Assembly: GCF_004664715.2 (NCBI RefSeq)
Contig: NC_051076.1
Location: forward strand, 310,001-374,000
Reading direction: 5' to 3'
From: Peromyscus leucopus
Taxonomy: Eukaryota; Chordata; Mammalia; Rodentia; Cricetidae
DNA: 64,000 nt
Shown: positions 33,175 through 44,392 of the stretch, piece after piece
How positions within the stretch are numbered: position 1 is the stretch's first letter
Layout of the letters: each line of letters starts with the position of its first letter
Translations under genes and position numbers: made by a program
Notes under the pieces: generated by a model
What the model saw: only the letters and a program-made list of their open reading frames with translations
What the model was told of the DNA's origin: nothing
The model's database searches: none

Positions 33175-34616
33175 TGGATATCTTCTTGAAAAATTATTCT
33201 GATTTTTGTATCATAAATAGCATGAAGTCAATTTTGTGAAACTTTAGTCCAGTGCCCAAGTATTTCTCCTACTTCAAAGCCCTCCCACACTCACACCATG
33301 GCTTCTTCTCATCTCTTCCTCTGTTCTGCCACACTCCTTTTGTTCTCCTGTAAAGTCTTCTCACTCTATAGCAACTGTTTTTGTACTAATCTGTCCTCTA
33401 GTGCCACAGATTTATGAGAATGGCTTTGGGGATGATACCCCTCCACAATGGAAGGAATGGCAGAGGACCAACCTGGATCTATAGACAGCACTTCACTGCT
33501 GTCTGGAAGGGTGCTTGCAGAAGGGGGTGCTCTCTTCCAAGTCAGTTATTTATTTGGAAATGATGTCATGTTGCTATATCAGGAATTGTTGTTGTTTTAC
33601 TCTCCAATTTGGAAATCAAGACAGCAATGTTTTTTTTTTTTTTTTCTCTCTAATTAGGCTTTAGTTATATCTAGGAGTTCCCTGGGTACCCATGACCAAA
33701 AATGTAATATAAATAAAAATGAAGTAACATACTCTATTCTAACTCTATTATCAACTGTTTCAGAGCAAAACCCACTGAAATGCCCCCTACATGGAGACAG
33801 ACATTTGTGAGGTATGTGCTCCTCAGAAAGCTCTTTTCACATCAGTCCTCAACAAGCCGAGGCGTGAGAAGAGGGTATTTACAGACGGCCTTAAACTAGA
33901 AGGATCCTTCCCCAGACCTCCGGAACTATCCTGAACAGCCCGAGGCTCAGGTCCTACTCTGCGTGGATAGTCTTCTGCACTCAAGTGAGTGTCACCTCAT
34001 CTCTTGTTCCTTGAGACTGATTGCCATTAAAGACGAACTGAATGGACTGGAGCGAGCCTGGCTGTCTGTCTTCCTCACGTACTTTGTAAACACTCTTTCA
34101 CACGGTTCTGTGTTGTCAAAGCCACAGCATTAACACAAAGAAAATGGCACCACGTGAGACCGACGACATTCGCCTGTTACCTCATCTAAACTTTCTTGAC
34201 AATAGAGGAGCCAAGCAACACATTTCTTTGCTCACAGTCAGGCCAATTTTGTTTCTCAAACAATGGTTCCTATGCTTTATGCTATTATGATCTGTTGTAT
34301 TAGTCATATCTGGTATAATTATAGCTACGGAAACACTACACTAAACCCACAAATGTGTAAAGGCATATAATTCTTACTTTTCTGTTACCATTAATAAGTG
34401 AAATATTTACAAAATAAATAGGCTATGGTAGTAGCTTATATTTTATTTTTTCCAACACAATTAATTCATTTTATAAATGTGTATCAGCCAAGGAATTAAA
34501 ATATTAACATTCTCTCAGAGAACATATCTGTAAGGCTAACAAGAAATATAAGGCAAAACAAAATTGCAAAGATAAACTACAGATAAGTAAAACAAACAAG
34601 TAAAATAACAGCCCCC
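33175..34616. other. Unannotated intergenic sequence
   Basis: No recognised repeat or gene apart from a T run at 33631-33643. Bases 33800-34300 keep several CpGs and include an AAACAATGG SOX-like word at 34258-34266, so a regulatory element is possible but weakly supported. Confidence 0.4.
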
Positions 34617-34884
34617 CCCACATGCACATACTTGCACACACACTCATAACACACACAAACGCAAATACACATATACACACATACATATACACACTCAGAC
34701 ACACAGCACACACACTCACATACATATACACTTGTACACACATGCAAACATATACACCATATACATACACACACCACCCACATACATACATACACACTCA
34801 CACACATACACACAAACACACATATACATACACATTTGTACACCCATATACCATACACATACACACACACCACACACACACACT
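34617..34884 (+). repeat. CA-rich compound microsatellite
   Basis: ACACATAC/ACATATAC variants over about 270 bases. Open in several frames on both strands (up to 122 codons) but only low-complexity peptides. Confidence 0.95.
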
Positions 34885-35014
34885 GCTCACAATAAGACTT
34901 ACTACAAGATTTTAATGAGAACTCTGAACACACAGTAAAGAACACTTACTTCCATGAATGACTTGAAAGTATAAAGCTTAGATGTTAATGAACTGACATC
35001 TATTATTCAGCAGT

Positions 35015-35430
35015 TCAATTCTGCAAACATTTACTGTGCACAGTACAAGGCGACGAGGTGGGTGTAATGAGGTATTAAAGAACATGTAAAACATGAGCCT
35101 GGAGGAGGGAAATACCTGGCATCTGAGATAAAGCGTATAGAAAGGTAACTGCCTAGAAAGGCGCGGTGGTAATGCGGGGAAAGATACAGACACAGAGGCC
35201 AGAGCAGTCATAGTCAGCTGAGAGTTACACAGACGCTTTACACAGGAGTGTGCATCTGAGCTGACTCTCAGAGGCTGGGAAAGCTGGGTGTGGCTTGGGG
35301 GTTAGGGAAGTATTCTACAGGAAGAGGACTGCATGATTAAATGCACAGAACTGTGAATATATCAGTTTTGTGAAAACTGGGGACGGCTTGCCTGAGAGGA
35401 GTTATGTTTGACGTAGTGGAAAGAAACAAG
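35015..35430 (+). mobile_element. Possible ancient mammalian-wide repeat
   Basis: CTGCAAACATTTACTGTGCAC followed further on by GCATCTGAGCTGACTCTCAG, AGTATTCTACAGGAAGAGGAC and AATGCACAGAACTGTGA matches the order of a widespread old mammalian repeat. Family not certain and divergence high. Confidence 0.45.
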
Positions 35431-36249
35431 CATCTGAAGTTCAAAATGGTCTAGAGCTTATTGCTAAAAGTTAAAAAAAAAAAATAGTCTTTAAGTATCA
35501 TTGTCACAGATTTCAAGTCTTCTAGTTCTCAGGCCCAGCTCAGAGATTTGTCTACAGTAGATCTCAAGTGTTTTCAATGAGTATTCTAGATTCTTCTGAT
35601 ATGTGATCCACAGGTCACCCTTTAAGACACATGTAAATGAGGTTCTTAGAAAAGAAAACAATCTTTAGGATTTAGACTTCATTTTTTAGGTAATAAAATG
35701 TTTGCATTCTTTTGCTTAACAAAATTTTGTTTATCTTTAGAAGCTCTGGCTATGTGGATTCATTTATGGCATTAGATGCTTTTTATAATATGGACACAGA
35801 TAATAAACCCATAATGTTATGCTGATAAAAATTTAACCCCAGAAACACACATAGGCCCACAAACAGACCCATGCAAACAGGTTCAGAATACCAAATTCAA
35901 GAAATCGCTGTTCTACTAAAAACAGTGCTAAGAAAATAGTTTGTGCAAGCCCAAGAATTCTGTGATTTGAAGTGTTGGTATTCAGAGGCAGCTGAGATAC
36001 CAAATGTTCCGCACATTGGCAGGTCTGGGTATAAGGGAAATTTAAATAAGAGATGAACTATGCTATGGGGTTCTAAGGAGAGGTTGGATGTAATCGGACC
36101 TATCAGTGTGGACTTGAAAAGGGGTGTGTTCATGTCCACATACATCATGCTGCTTATAATAATTAAATGTATAAATACCTTAGGAACATTTTCATGAAGG
36201 GTAATGTCTCTCTTTACCCCTTTACAACTCATTTTTCTTCTAAGCTTTT
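35431..36249. other. Unannotated AT-rich sequence
   Basis: No recognised repeat. A minus-strand open frame (35897-36352, 151 codons) has no family signature and overlaps the start of the candidate conserved block. Confidence 0.4.
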
Positions 36250-37080
36250 TCACGGTGCCTAGAATCCTGCCGTAGGAATCACATTTTTGATTTTTTTGAC
36301 AGCATTGCCACATTTCCATCCGTTTGGTGTTTCTTAATTTCAAAGTCTGCATTTTGACAGCTCAGCCCTGTTGATTAATGCCTTCCAGGAACCCCTGTAT
36401 GGCCTGCCTGTTAGTGATCTAATTTTGTGCTGGAATGCCTGGGCTGGTATGTTGAACCGATTCACCACCCAGGTGGCTACATTTGGACTAAATGAGCTGT
36501 GAAAGGTTTCATCTTTGCTCATCACAGTCTTCTTTAGCAGAGCCCCACAGTCCGCAGCCACTGCTTCGACATGATTTGTCACAACCCATCAATAGAAAAT
36601 AAATTATTGCCATTCTCACTTGTCAATGGGTTTGTCTTCACTTCAGCTGGCCTAATGATTGGAAGCTCAAAGGGAACATTTCCCATCTTTGTGGAGCGTG
36701 ATTATGGCCGAACGGACTGTTCCCCTATGCATCTTGGCCACTAAAAACACATAGGGAAAGCAAATTAATTGGCTGTTTTGCGCCAGTGATTAGAACATTA
36801 CACTTGAAGTCTGCAGAAACTGATATTAGGCAAGCAAGATTAGGTCGGTTCTGTCTTTTATTTGCTTAGTGCAACATGATTAGCAAGCGCTTCACTCAAG
36901 GCTCTGGCACTTGCCGCCACAGAAGCAGATCTTCACAACATAATGATGCTGCAGAGCGTTAAGCTGATAAGCATGTTCTAAGCGAAAAAAATCAAAAATC
37001 TCTTTGGGAAGGAAGAAAATGAGGAGATGTAACAGAGAACTCATCAAATGGCTTTAGAGCCATTCTTATATCTGGCACTT
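36250..37080. promoter_or_regulatory. Candidate conserved non-coding element (strongest in the window)
   Basis: About 830 bp free of repeats, flanked by more ordinary sequence. Contains a TEAD-like GGAATG (36432-36437), E-box CAGGTG (36470-36475), homeodomain-like CCTAATGATT (36651-36660) and CAAATTAATT (36761-36770), and further ATGATTAGC and GATAAG words. No exon-like frame. This density and mix is typical of developmental enhancers; conservation has not been tested. Confidence 0.42.
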
Positions 37081-38899
37081 TTGAAAATTACATGCCTAGG
37101 AAACTCATTCTGCAAGCTATATTTTCAGAATGTAGAGGCGGCAATTGTGCTCGTTCATGAGACAAAGAATGAAAGGACCCAAGAAGCAACAGGAAGTAGA
37201 AGGTGGCACCTTTCAATAAACTAACTAAAATTAAGCTTGTGTTAGACTCAAAAAACTTCCTCTTTAAAAACACAACACCGAGAGGGCGATGGAAGCAGAG
37301 ACACAGTGGCAGGGCATCAAACCAGACCCATAATTACTTTCAGAGATGCAGAGATCAAAGAGGAAGCAGTATTAAAAAATTAAGCCTAGGTACAGATTTG
37401 AATTTCCTTGTTAACAGCTTTGCCTGGAGTTTAATGACAAGAGGCTTTATCTAACAGAATAATAAATATAGATGGAATGTACAACTGAAAAAAATGCCTG
37501 ACACTTTGATGATTTTAAACAGGGTTATGCTTTAGATTTTGGCCGTATCTCCCAAACCGAGGCATTTTTATCAATGCATCTTCTTGTCTATTCTCACCTA
37601 GAAATAGGACAGGAAGTAGTATTGACAATGAACTATAAAATTTGAATTTCTGGCTTCCATTCTCTCTGGCCTTTGTGGATTTTTTTCTGTTGTCTATTCT
37701 TTTGCCCAGATATGCCTGATAGCATGACTGAACATCAAAGTATGGTATGGTTTAGAACCACTGTGTGCACAGTCACGTGTTCATTTTACATAGGCATGAC
37801 TTTGTCTTTGCCACAGACAGTGGCCCCTGTGGTCTAAAACCATAAGAAAGCTCTGCTTCATACCATGGCAAACGTACAGAATCTTCTTCCCATATCAGAG
37901 GAATTTTGGCTTACTAGATCCTTCATATTTCTCTTCTCTTTAATACTTTTCCATTTTCTACTAATTTTTTCATTTAGAAGAATAAGGCTCTTAGCTCCCC
38001 CACCCCTAAGTCATTTGTTGGCTTCTGAATTAAACTTTTTTCATGGCTAATTCATCTGTCACATGGCTAGTGGTCTGCTCAAGGAATCCTAGTCTACCCA
38101 GGGCTTGACTTCTCTCATCCTTTACTCTGTTACAGCACACTGGGCATTCGTCTTCCCTTCTACCACATCTTTTCCTTGGAGGATCAAAGCAAAACCCAAC
38201 TCCTTTATTTTGTGTATTGAGTCCTACATCAACTCACTTTTTTTTACTTTTCCATTTTGTCTCATTTTACTCTTAGTTTGCAAACATACTCAGCACTGAT
38301 GTCATCTGATCACATTTGACCCACATGACACATTTCCCATTCTCTTTTACTGCTGGATCACATTTTCTCATAAGCATGTCCTTAACCAGGTCCTGAGATG
38401 TGACTAGATATCTTGTGCACACCCAGACAAGAATTGGTGCCTTTTGAAACTATATGTCCATATCATAATAAGCCCTAAGCAGTCACAAGAAAGACTGAAT
38501 ATTACATAAATAAACTCACAACATTATTTTGCATTAACACTTTCACTAGTTAATTACTATCTTAAATTATGTGCTTTATTAAATGATTGTTGTTTATACT
38601 AAAACATTTATGGGAGATTTGAATGTATTTATGATTCTTTATAATTATTCTATAGTAAAGATTTATACAATATATATTATTCATATCTGGACAAAGAGAA
38701 CTTTTAAACGTGAAGTAATCTTGATTCCTGAAACTTCTCACAGTTGGATAAAAACTAATCCTTCAAGGTCAAATTGAAAATTCTTGTCTTACTTATATAT
38801 CATTCACAATCAGAATTATAAAAGTGTTCAATGTCCAGACTGAGAACAATGCTTTACAAAATGATGGTATCAGAGCTTTATAATATACACTGCTTATTG
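37081..38899. other. Unannotated intergenic sequence
   Basis: About 1.8 kb without a recognised repeat or gene. T-rich near 37900-38280. Confidence 0.45.
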
Positions 38900-39290
38900 G
38901 CACTGTGAGCACCAGGAGCCTCCCATTCACATCTCTAATCCCTCGGGGCCTCTGCAGGGGTGGCCAAGGGAGATGCTGTGCACACCATTTGGGGGGCAGC
39001 TAAAGAGCCTCAGTGTAGAAGGAGGCACTTGCTGCTGCAGTAGTGCAGAGCCACAGGTTAGAAGTTGGCCAGGTAACTCTGGAAAGCAAGACACACAGGC
39101 CAGATGGTGAAGGAAATGCGCCTGATTCGCTCGAAATGAAAAAACCACATTGTTTCCCCAGCAGACCAGCCCCACCTTTCCCTGAAGGGGACTGCATTTC
39201 CATTATCCTATTAGAGAAACAAATTTCGCTTTCTACCCCGAGGAAGTCACTCCCTCTATCTTACAAGGCTGTTTGCTAGGCAATTATCCT
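38900..39290. promoter_or_regulatory. Weak candidate regulatory block
   Basis: GC-richer than its surroundings, repeat-free, with retained CpGs (CCTGATTCGCTCGAAATG, ATTTCGCTTTC). Overlapping open frames on both strands lack family signatures. Included only as a low-confidence candidate. Confidence 0.22.
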
Positions 39291-39439
39291 TGAAAAGGTA
39301 ATTTGGGACAGAAGCTATCACAAGATACATAGAAGCACCATGAAAAACTATCACCTTCACAAAATTTTAAATATTAATAGCAATTATTTTGAGTATTCCT
39401 ATGGCCTAGATTACTGTATAAAATATATGTGTATGTTAT

Positions 39440-39530
39440 TAATTCTATAAATGGTTCTGTGAGATACATACTCTTATTCCTATTTCATAGATAAGAAAAA
39501 TGAGACCTTAACTAAAGAGATACAACCTTC
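39440..39530 (-). mobile_element. Possible MIR fragment
   Basis: CTCTTATTCCTATTTCATAGATAAGAAAAATGAGACC resembles the reverse complement of the MIR segment that reads TTTCCTCATCTGTAAAATGG. Short and diverged. Confidence 0.5.
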
Positions 39531-39804
39531 CTGGGAGGTTCACAGGCACTTTCTGCAAAAGGCTCATCCCTCAGTGTGTATATCCTCATCACGTAGGTGA
39601 CCAAATGCTAAATATGTGAGGGCCTCACTTGAGTTTAGACAAAGAAAAGTCATCAATGCATGTTGAATTATATACATGAAATGTAAGACATGTTTAAGGG
39701 GACAGTAATCTAAGACAAAGTATTTAAGTGAATATTAAATTGCCTCTATATTTCTATTTATCAATGAAATACAATAGTTAAACCACTTAAATAGCTTTCC
39801 ATAT

Positions 39805-39975
39805 TGATTTATTTTGTGTCTATGGGAGAGTAGCATATATGCTATGTTGCACGTATGGATGCCAGAAGATAGCCTGTGGGAGTCATTTCTCTCTTCCCTT
39901 GTGAGTTTCAGGGATTGAACTCGGATCATCGGGCCTGATGGCAAGTGCCTTCAACCACAGGATCATCTTCCTGCT
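39805..39975 (-). mobile_element. B3-type SINE
   Basis: TTATTTTGTGTCTATGGGAG, ATGCCAGAAGATAGCCTGTGGGAGTC, CAGGGATTGAACTCGGATC, GCAAGTGCCTTCAACCACAGGATC. Diverged but complete in order. Confidence 0.83.
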
Positions 39976-40520
39976 CCAGTCTAACAGTTTCCAAGGCCAA
40001 TAGAAAAGGAGTGAGAATTTTGTGGTTCAAATTGACAAAAAGCATCTGGTGAAAGCATGATGGGATGCCAAGGAAAGAGAAGGAAAAGGATGATCCAAAG
40101 TGCCAATCAATGAGAGAAAAGGATAGAGAGGAAGAAAAGTTCGAAGTCACTGAAGAACAGAAACTAATGAAAGTAGTACAAAAAATATGTCAAGTGTGAC
40201 TTCAGCAAAAATATTTGCCAGATACATTCTACACAAACCACAGGAGAGTTGGAGGCATGCATCATTTCAACGCAAAGACAAGGCTGCCCGTGGGGATGGA
40301 GAGAAGGACTTACAGCAGGACAGAACACAGGCTTGCCTTTAGACTTACGGTGAGGATTGTGGACAGTAAAATATTTTTTAATAGCCAAATCAAAATGCTA
40401 ACAAAGAATATAGAGGAATTCTTTCTGTTTACAATTAAACACAAGATGAAAATGGAAAGCAAGACTTATGAATTCAAATCCCCTATTTTCATTTATTGCT
40501 GATCTCATTTAACTATTGGC
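39976..40520. other. Unannotated sequence
   Basis: No recognised repeat or gene. Confidence 0.45.
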
Positions 40521-40664
40521 CAATGTGTTGGGCTGAGTGTGAATGACCCTCATAGACTCATATATCTGAATGCTTGGTCCCTCACCAGTGGACTGTTTTG
40601 GGAATAATTAGGAACTGTGGAAGAGGTGGAGGAGTTTACTTGCGGTAAGCTTTGACCAAACACC

Positions 40665-40732
<68 letters not shown>

Positions 40733-40940
40733 CTCTCTCTTTCTCTCCCTCTCTCTCTCCTGCTGTGGGTCCCAGCTCCTGCTCCAGCGCCATGCCTGCT
40801 GGCCTGCTGCTATACTCCCTGCCATGAGGTTATGGACTCACCCTCTGAAACTTTAAGCAAGCCCCCAGTTAAATGATTTCTTTCATAAGTAGCCTTGGTC
40901 ATGGAGTCTCTTCATAGCAATAGAAAGTAACTCAAGACTC
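40521..40940 (+). mobile_element. Rodent MaLR-like repeat with expanded (TC)n
   Basis: ATGTGTTGGGCTGAGTGTGAATGA, ATCTGAATGCTTGGTCCC, then a (TC)n tract at 40669-40731, then CCAGCTCCTGCTCCAGCGCC, CTCTGAAACTTTAAGCAAGC, AGTTAAATGATTTCTTTC, ending ATAGAAAGTAACTCAAGAC. Same plan as 2650-3026. It explains the Arg/Glu and Leu/Ser low-complexity open frames here. Confidence 0.78.
40669..40760 (+). repeat. (TC)n microsatellite
   Basis: A TC run of about 60 bases followed by imperfect CTCTCTTTCTC. Lies inside the MaLR-like repeat, where that family normally has only a short CTCTCT stretch. Confidence 0.97.
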
Positions 40941-42099
40941 TCTGTTACCTTGTTTCCTGTTCCCCAGCTAAGTCTTTCTGGAAACCATTTCTATTTGGGT
41001 TCTATACCCTGGGTATTCCTTCCTTAGTTCTCTTCTGTAGGTCTCTGACTTATCTTCTATTACTGTCTTAACTCCCTTTCTTTTCTAATACTTTTTTGAA
41101 GAGGGTGAGCTTTGTTGTTGAACATGTTTTCTCATGGCTAAGGTAATGCATTTGGCCCAACTGCCCTCGCCGAGATTCGGTCAGAAAAGTCTTCCCTGAC
41201 ATTCTCCTCCAGGGCTGCCGTGGAATCTCTTCTGCTGGTTGTTGCTTCCCCTGGCAGGTTCTCCATCTACCTCAGCCCTCTTTCCTGCCTCTGCAAACCT
41301 TCCCTGGCCATCTTTCACCACTTCCTTCACTTAACCCTCGAAGCATCCCCAAGGACTCTCCCACTCTTGACCTCCACAGTGAGTCCTCCATTTGTATTTC
41401 CAACACGAGACACTTTCACCAAGATGAACTCCTGTCACCTTGAGCCAATGTCCAGTCTGTCCCATTGCTTCCTATTTCCAGCTCTTCTACTTTGATTTTT
41501 ATCACATTTAGGGAAAGCAGGGCTAACATCAGAAAAGGGTTCTCTCAATATCACCTTCACATTATCCTGTCAGCTTATAATACAGACAAGCTGCTTCATT
41601 TAACTGTTAAGCAAGTGCTGCTGGATCTCTCCACATGTACAGAGCAGAGAGCAGAAAAGAACATAGTAAAAGCAATGAATAGGAAGACCACTGTGGAAGT
41701 ACATAGAAACAATTTAGGCCTGTCTCAAATGAATCCCATCTGAGCTGTGACGGTCAGAAGGTGAATCAGAAGAATACCTGTCAAAGATATGTTGAGAGAA
41801 TGGTTGGAAGGAGCCTGCTCCATTCAGCTGCATTGGAAGGTAAATTTAGTTGCTGTTATTTAGATTTGTGTACTTGGATTTTAACTTTCGTTCAGATAAA
41901 TAAATTGATTAACTTGTGGCGGCTACCCTCTCCCTACTCCCTGTCAAGAGTTCCCAAGTTCCTTTTTACTCCAGAGGGCTTGATCTATACTGAGAAGATT
42001 AATCAACACTGTGGGGCCAGTATTTGGGGAAGAGGGCTATTCTTCTTCATCTTCTCATTTCCCCTACACACAAAATATTCATGAGAAGAATCTCTAAGA
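40941..42099. other. Unannotated intergenic sequence
   Basis: About 1.16 kb without a recognised repeat. Open frames up to 107 codons show no domain or family. Confidence 0.45.
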
Positions 42100-42420
42100 T
42101 CTTCTCAATGTGATAGCATTAGGCCACATAGGCCATGGGAATAGCTGGTTCATTTTTTATACATTGCTAATCCTCTGATATTGCCCTTTATTTAGTGATA
42201 ATTTAGGAGGACTGAAAAGCAGAGACAGATAAAATTAAAATCCATATTTTAATTCTGTAGTTGCCAAATTTCCATGAATCTATGTTAATTAAATAACTCA
42301 AATCGGCTCTCATTTACACATTTACTCCTTAATTATTGTGATTATCTTCACTTTAAAATTCTGCATTAACTGGAAATGAGCCCCATAAAACAAAAAAATA
42401 TTATGACATATCCATGTTGA
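42100..42420. promoter_or_regulatory. Candidate conserved non-coding element
   Basis: Repeat-free and AT-rich, with TATGTTAATTAAATAACTC (42281-42299) and CCTTAATTATTGTGATTATC (42328-42347) and a short CAAATCGGC core. Homeodomain-like words are dense. Inferred only. Confidence 0.33.
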
Positions 42421-42894
42421 CACAAGAGGAAAATATGAACATTTCAAAGGATATTTTTCCTCTTTTACTATATATACACAAAGGAGTGGAGTATGCAGCA
42501 ATTATTTAAACATTCCAAGCTAAAGTATCTCACTCTCTGACCGAAACATTCCAAACTTATTCACATATTTTAATTCTCTACTTTATTTGGTGAGTGCAGA
42601 TGCAGTTTCATATAACTGTACATCATTTTTATTGTCTTTAAAATGGTATACATAACATAAGAAAGGAACCTGGAAATAATAAAGGGATTAACTATTTAAA
42701 AATATACATTCTCAGTGGTGTCAAATATTGCTTCTATTACAGGTGAGTAGAGGTTTACCAAGGAGGAAGCATAATGGCCACAGTGAGCCACTGCTGCCAC
42801 AGAAAAGAAATAAGTGAAAGAAATACTGATGTGGTAATACTACCTACCCTCATGTACTACCCCTGCTACACAGGCATGCATTTTAAAATGGAAA
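42421..42894. other. Unannotated AT-rich sequence
   Basis: No recognised repeat or gene. Confidence 0.45.
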
Positions 42895-43240
42895 TATTGA
42901 TAACTTCTTCTCAGCACTTCATGGAACATTCTACAAAATTGACCACATAGTTTGTCACAGAGAAAGCCTCATCAGATACAAGGAAACTGAAATAATCACA
43001 TGTATCTTACCAGACCACTATGGGTTAAAGCTGGATTTCAACAACAACAACAGAAACAACAGAAAGCCTACAAACTCATGGAAACTGAACAACTCTCTGC
43101 TGAATGACCACTGGGTCAAGGCAGAGATAAAGAGAGAAATTAATGATTTCCTACAATTCAATGAAAATGAATGCACAACATACCCAAACTTATGGGACAC
43201 AATGAAAGCAGTGCTAAGAGGAAAGTTCATAATACTAAGT
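42895..43240 (+). mobile_element. L1 ORF2 remnant, segment 1
   Basis: Coding for the region between the endonuclease and reverse transcriptase (ACCACATAGTTTGTCACAG, CCTACAAACTCATGG, AACTGAACAACTCTCTGCTG). Ends at the ERV target site CTAAGT. Continues after the ERV at 43744. Confidence 0.92.
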
Positions 43241-43743
43241 TACTGTGGAAATCACATTTTGTTTTGTTATATGTAATTTTACTATGTTAAAGTTAAAACC
43301 TTCCCTTTTGAAAAAAAAGAAAAGGGGAAGTGCTGTGGATATCACTCTGTATTCTGTGAATGTGTTGCTCTGATTGGTTGATAAATTAAATGCTGATTGG
43401 CCAGTAGCCAGGCAGGAAGTATAGGTGGGATAAACAGACAAGGAGAATTCTGGGAAGAGGAAAGCTGAGTCAGGAGTTTTCAGCCAGACACAGAGGAAGC
43501 AAGATATGAAGGAAAAACTGAGTAAAGGTACCTAGCCACATGGCTAAACATAAAAAAGAATTATTGGTTAATTCAAGTGTAAGAGCTAGTCAGTGATAAG
43601 CTTGAGCAAATGGCCATACAGTTTGTAAATAATATTAGCCTCTGTGTGTGTTTACTTGGGTCTGAGCAGCTGCGGGACTGGCGGGTGAGGGAGATTTGTC
43701 CTGACCACTGGCAGGTTGGGACATAGGAAATCTTCTAGCTACA
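43241..43743 (+). mobile_element. ERV insertion with large internal deletion
   Basis: Complete 413-bp LTR at 43331-43743 (TGCTGTGGATATCAC ... CTAGCTACA), preceded by a polypurine tract at 43311-43330. The first 15 bases of the insert (43241-43255) match the LTR start at 13 of 15 positions, so they are the stub of the 5' LTR. Exact 6-bp duplication CTAAGT at 43235-43240 and 43744-43749. Nearly all of the 5' LTR and internal region is deleted. Confidence 0.88.
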
Positions 43744-44240
43744 CTAAGTGCTTTCATGAAGACTTTGGAAAGATCTCATACTGGCAACATAACAGCACAT
43801 CTGAGAGCTCTAGAACAAAAGGAAGCAAACACACTGAAGAGGAGTAGACAGCAGGAAATAATCAAACTGAGGCTGAAATCAAGAAAATAGACACAAAGAG
43901 ATCAATGCAAAGAATCAAAGTAACAAAGAGTTGGTTCTTGGAGAAAACAAACAAGATAGACAAACCCTTATCAAAACTAACTAGAAGACACAGAGAGAAT
44001 ATCCAAATTAACAAAATCAGAAACAAAAAGGGGACATAACAACAGACACAGAGGAAATCCAAAGAATCTTTAGGTCACATTAAAAAACATTGACCTCCAA
44101 AAATTTGAAAACCTAAGAGAAATGAACAATTTTCTTGATAGATACCATTTACCAAAGTTAAATCAAGATCAAATCAACAAACTGAACCAGTCTCATAGTC
44201 CCTAAGGAAATAGAAGCATCCTTTAAAAGTCTACCAACCA
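43744..44240 (+). mobile_element. L1 ORF2 remnant, segment 2
   Basis: Continues the L1 beyond the ERV: AGTAACAAAGAGTTGGTTC, AAACCCTTATCAAAACTAAC, TTTGAAAACCTAAGAGAAATG. Frames broken. Interrupted by a B1 at 44241. Confidence 0.92.
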
Positions 44241-44392
44241 TGCCATGTGTGGTGGCATATGTCTTTAATCCCAGCACTCAGGAGGCAGAGGCAGGTGGGT
44301 CTCTGTGAGTTTGAGGCCAGCATAGTCTGCAAAGTGAGTTCCAGGATAGCCATAGCTGTTATACAGAAAAAACCTGTCTTGGAAAAAAAAAA
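44241..44392 (+). mobile_element. B1 SINE inserted in L1
   Basis: TGCCATGTGTGGTGGCATATG, TTTAATCCCAGCACTCAGG, GAGTTTGAGGCCAGC, then an A tail. Flanked by an imperfect copy of AAAGTCTACCAACCA/AAAGTCCCCCAACCA. Moderately diverged. Confidence 0.93.

Noticed and set aside
34504..34945. Cys/Val-rich 97-122 codon minus-strand frames
   Set aside because: Read from a CA-rich microsatellite.
35897..36352. 151-codon minus-strand frame
   Set aside because: No recognised domain or splice context; within chance expectation.
40550..40876. Arg/Glu and Leu/Ser repeat frames
   Set aside because: Read from the (TC)n tract inside a MaLR-like repeat.
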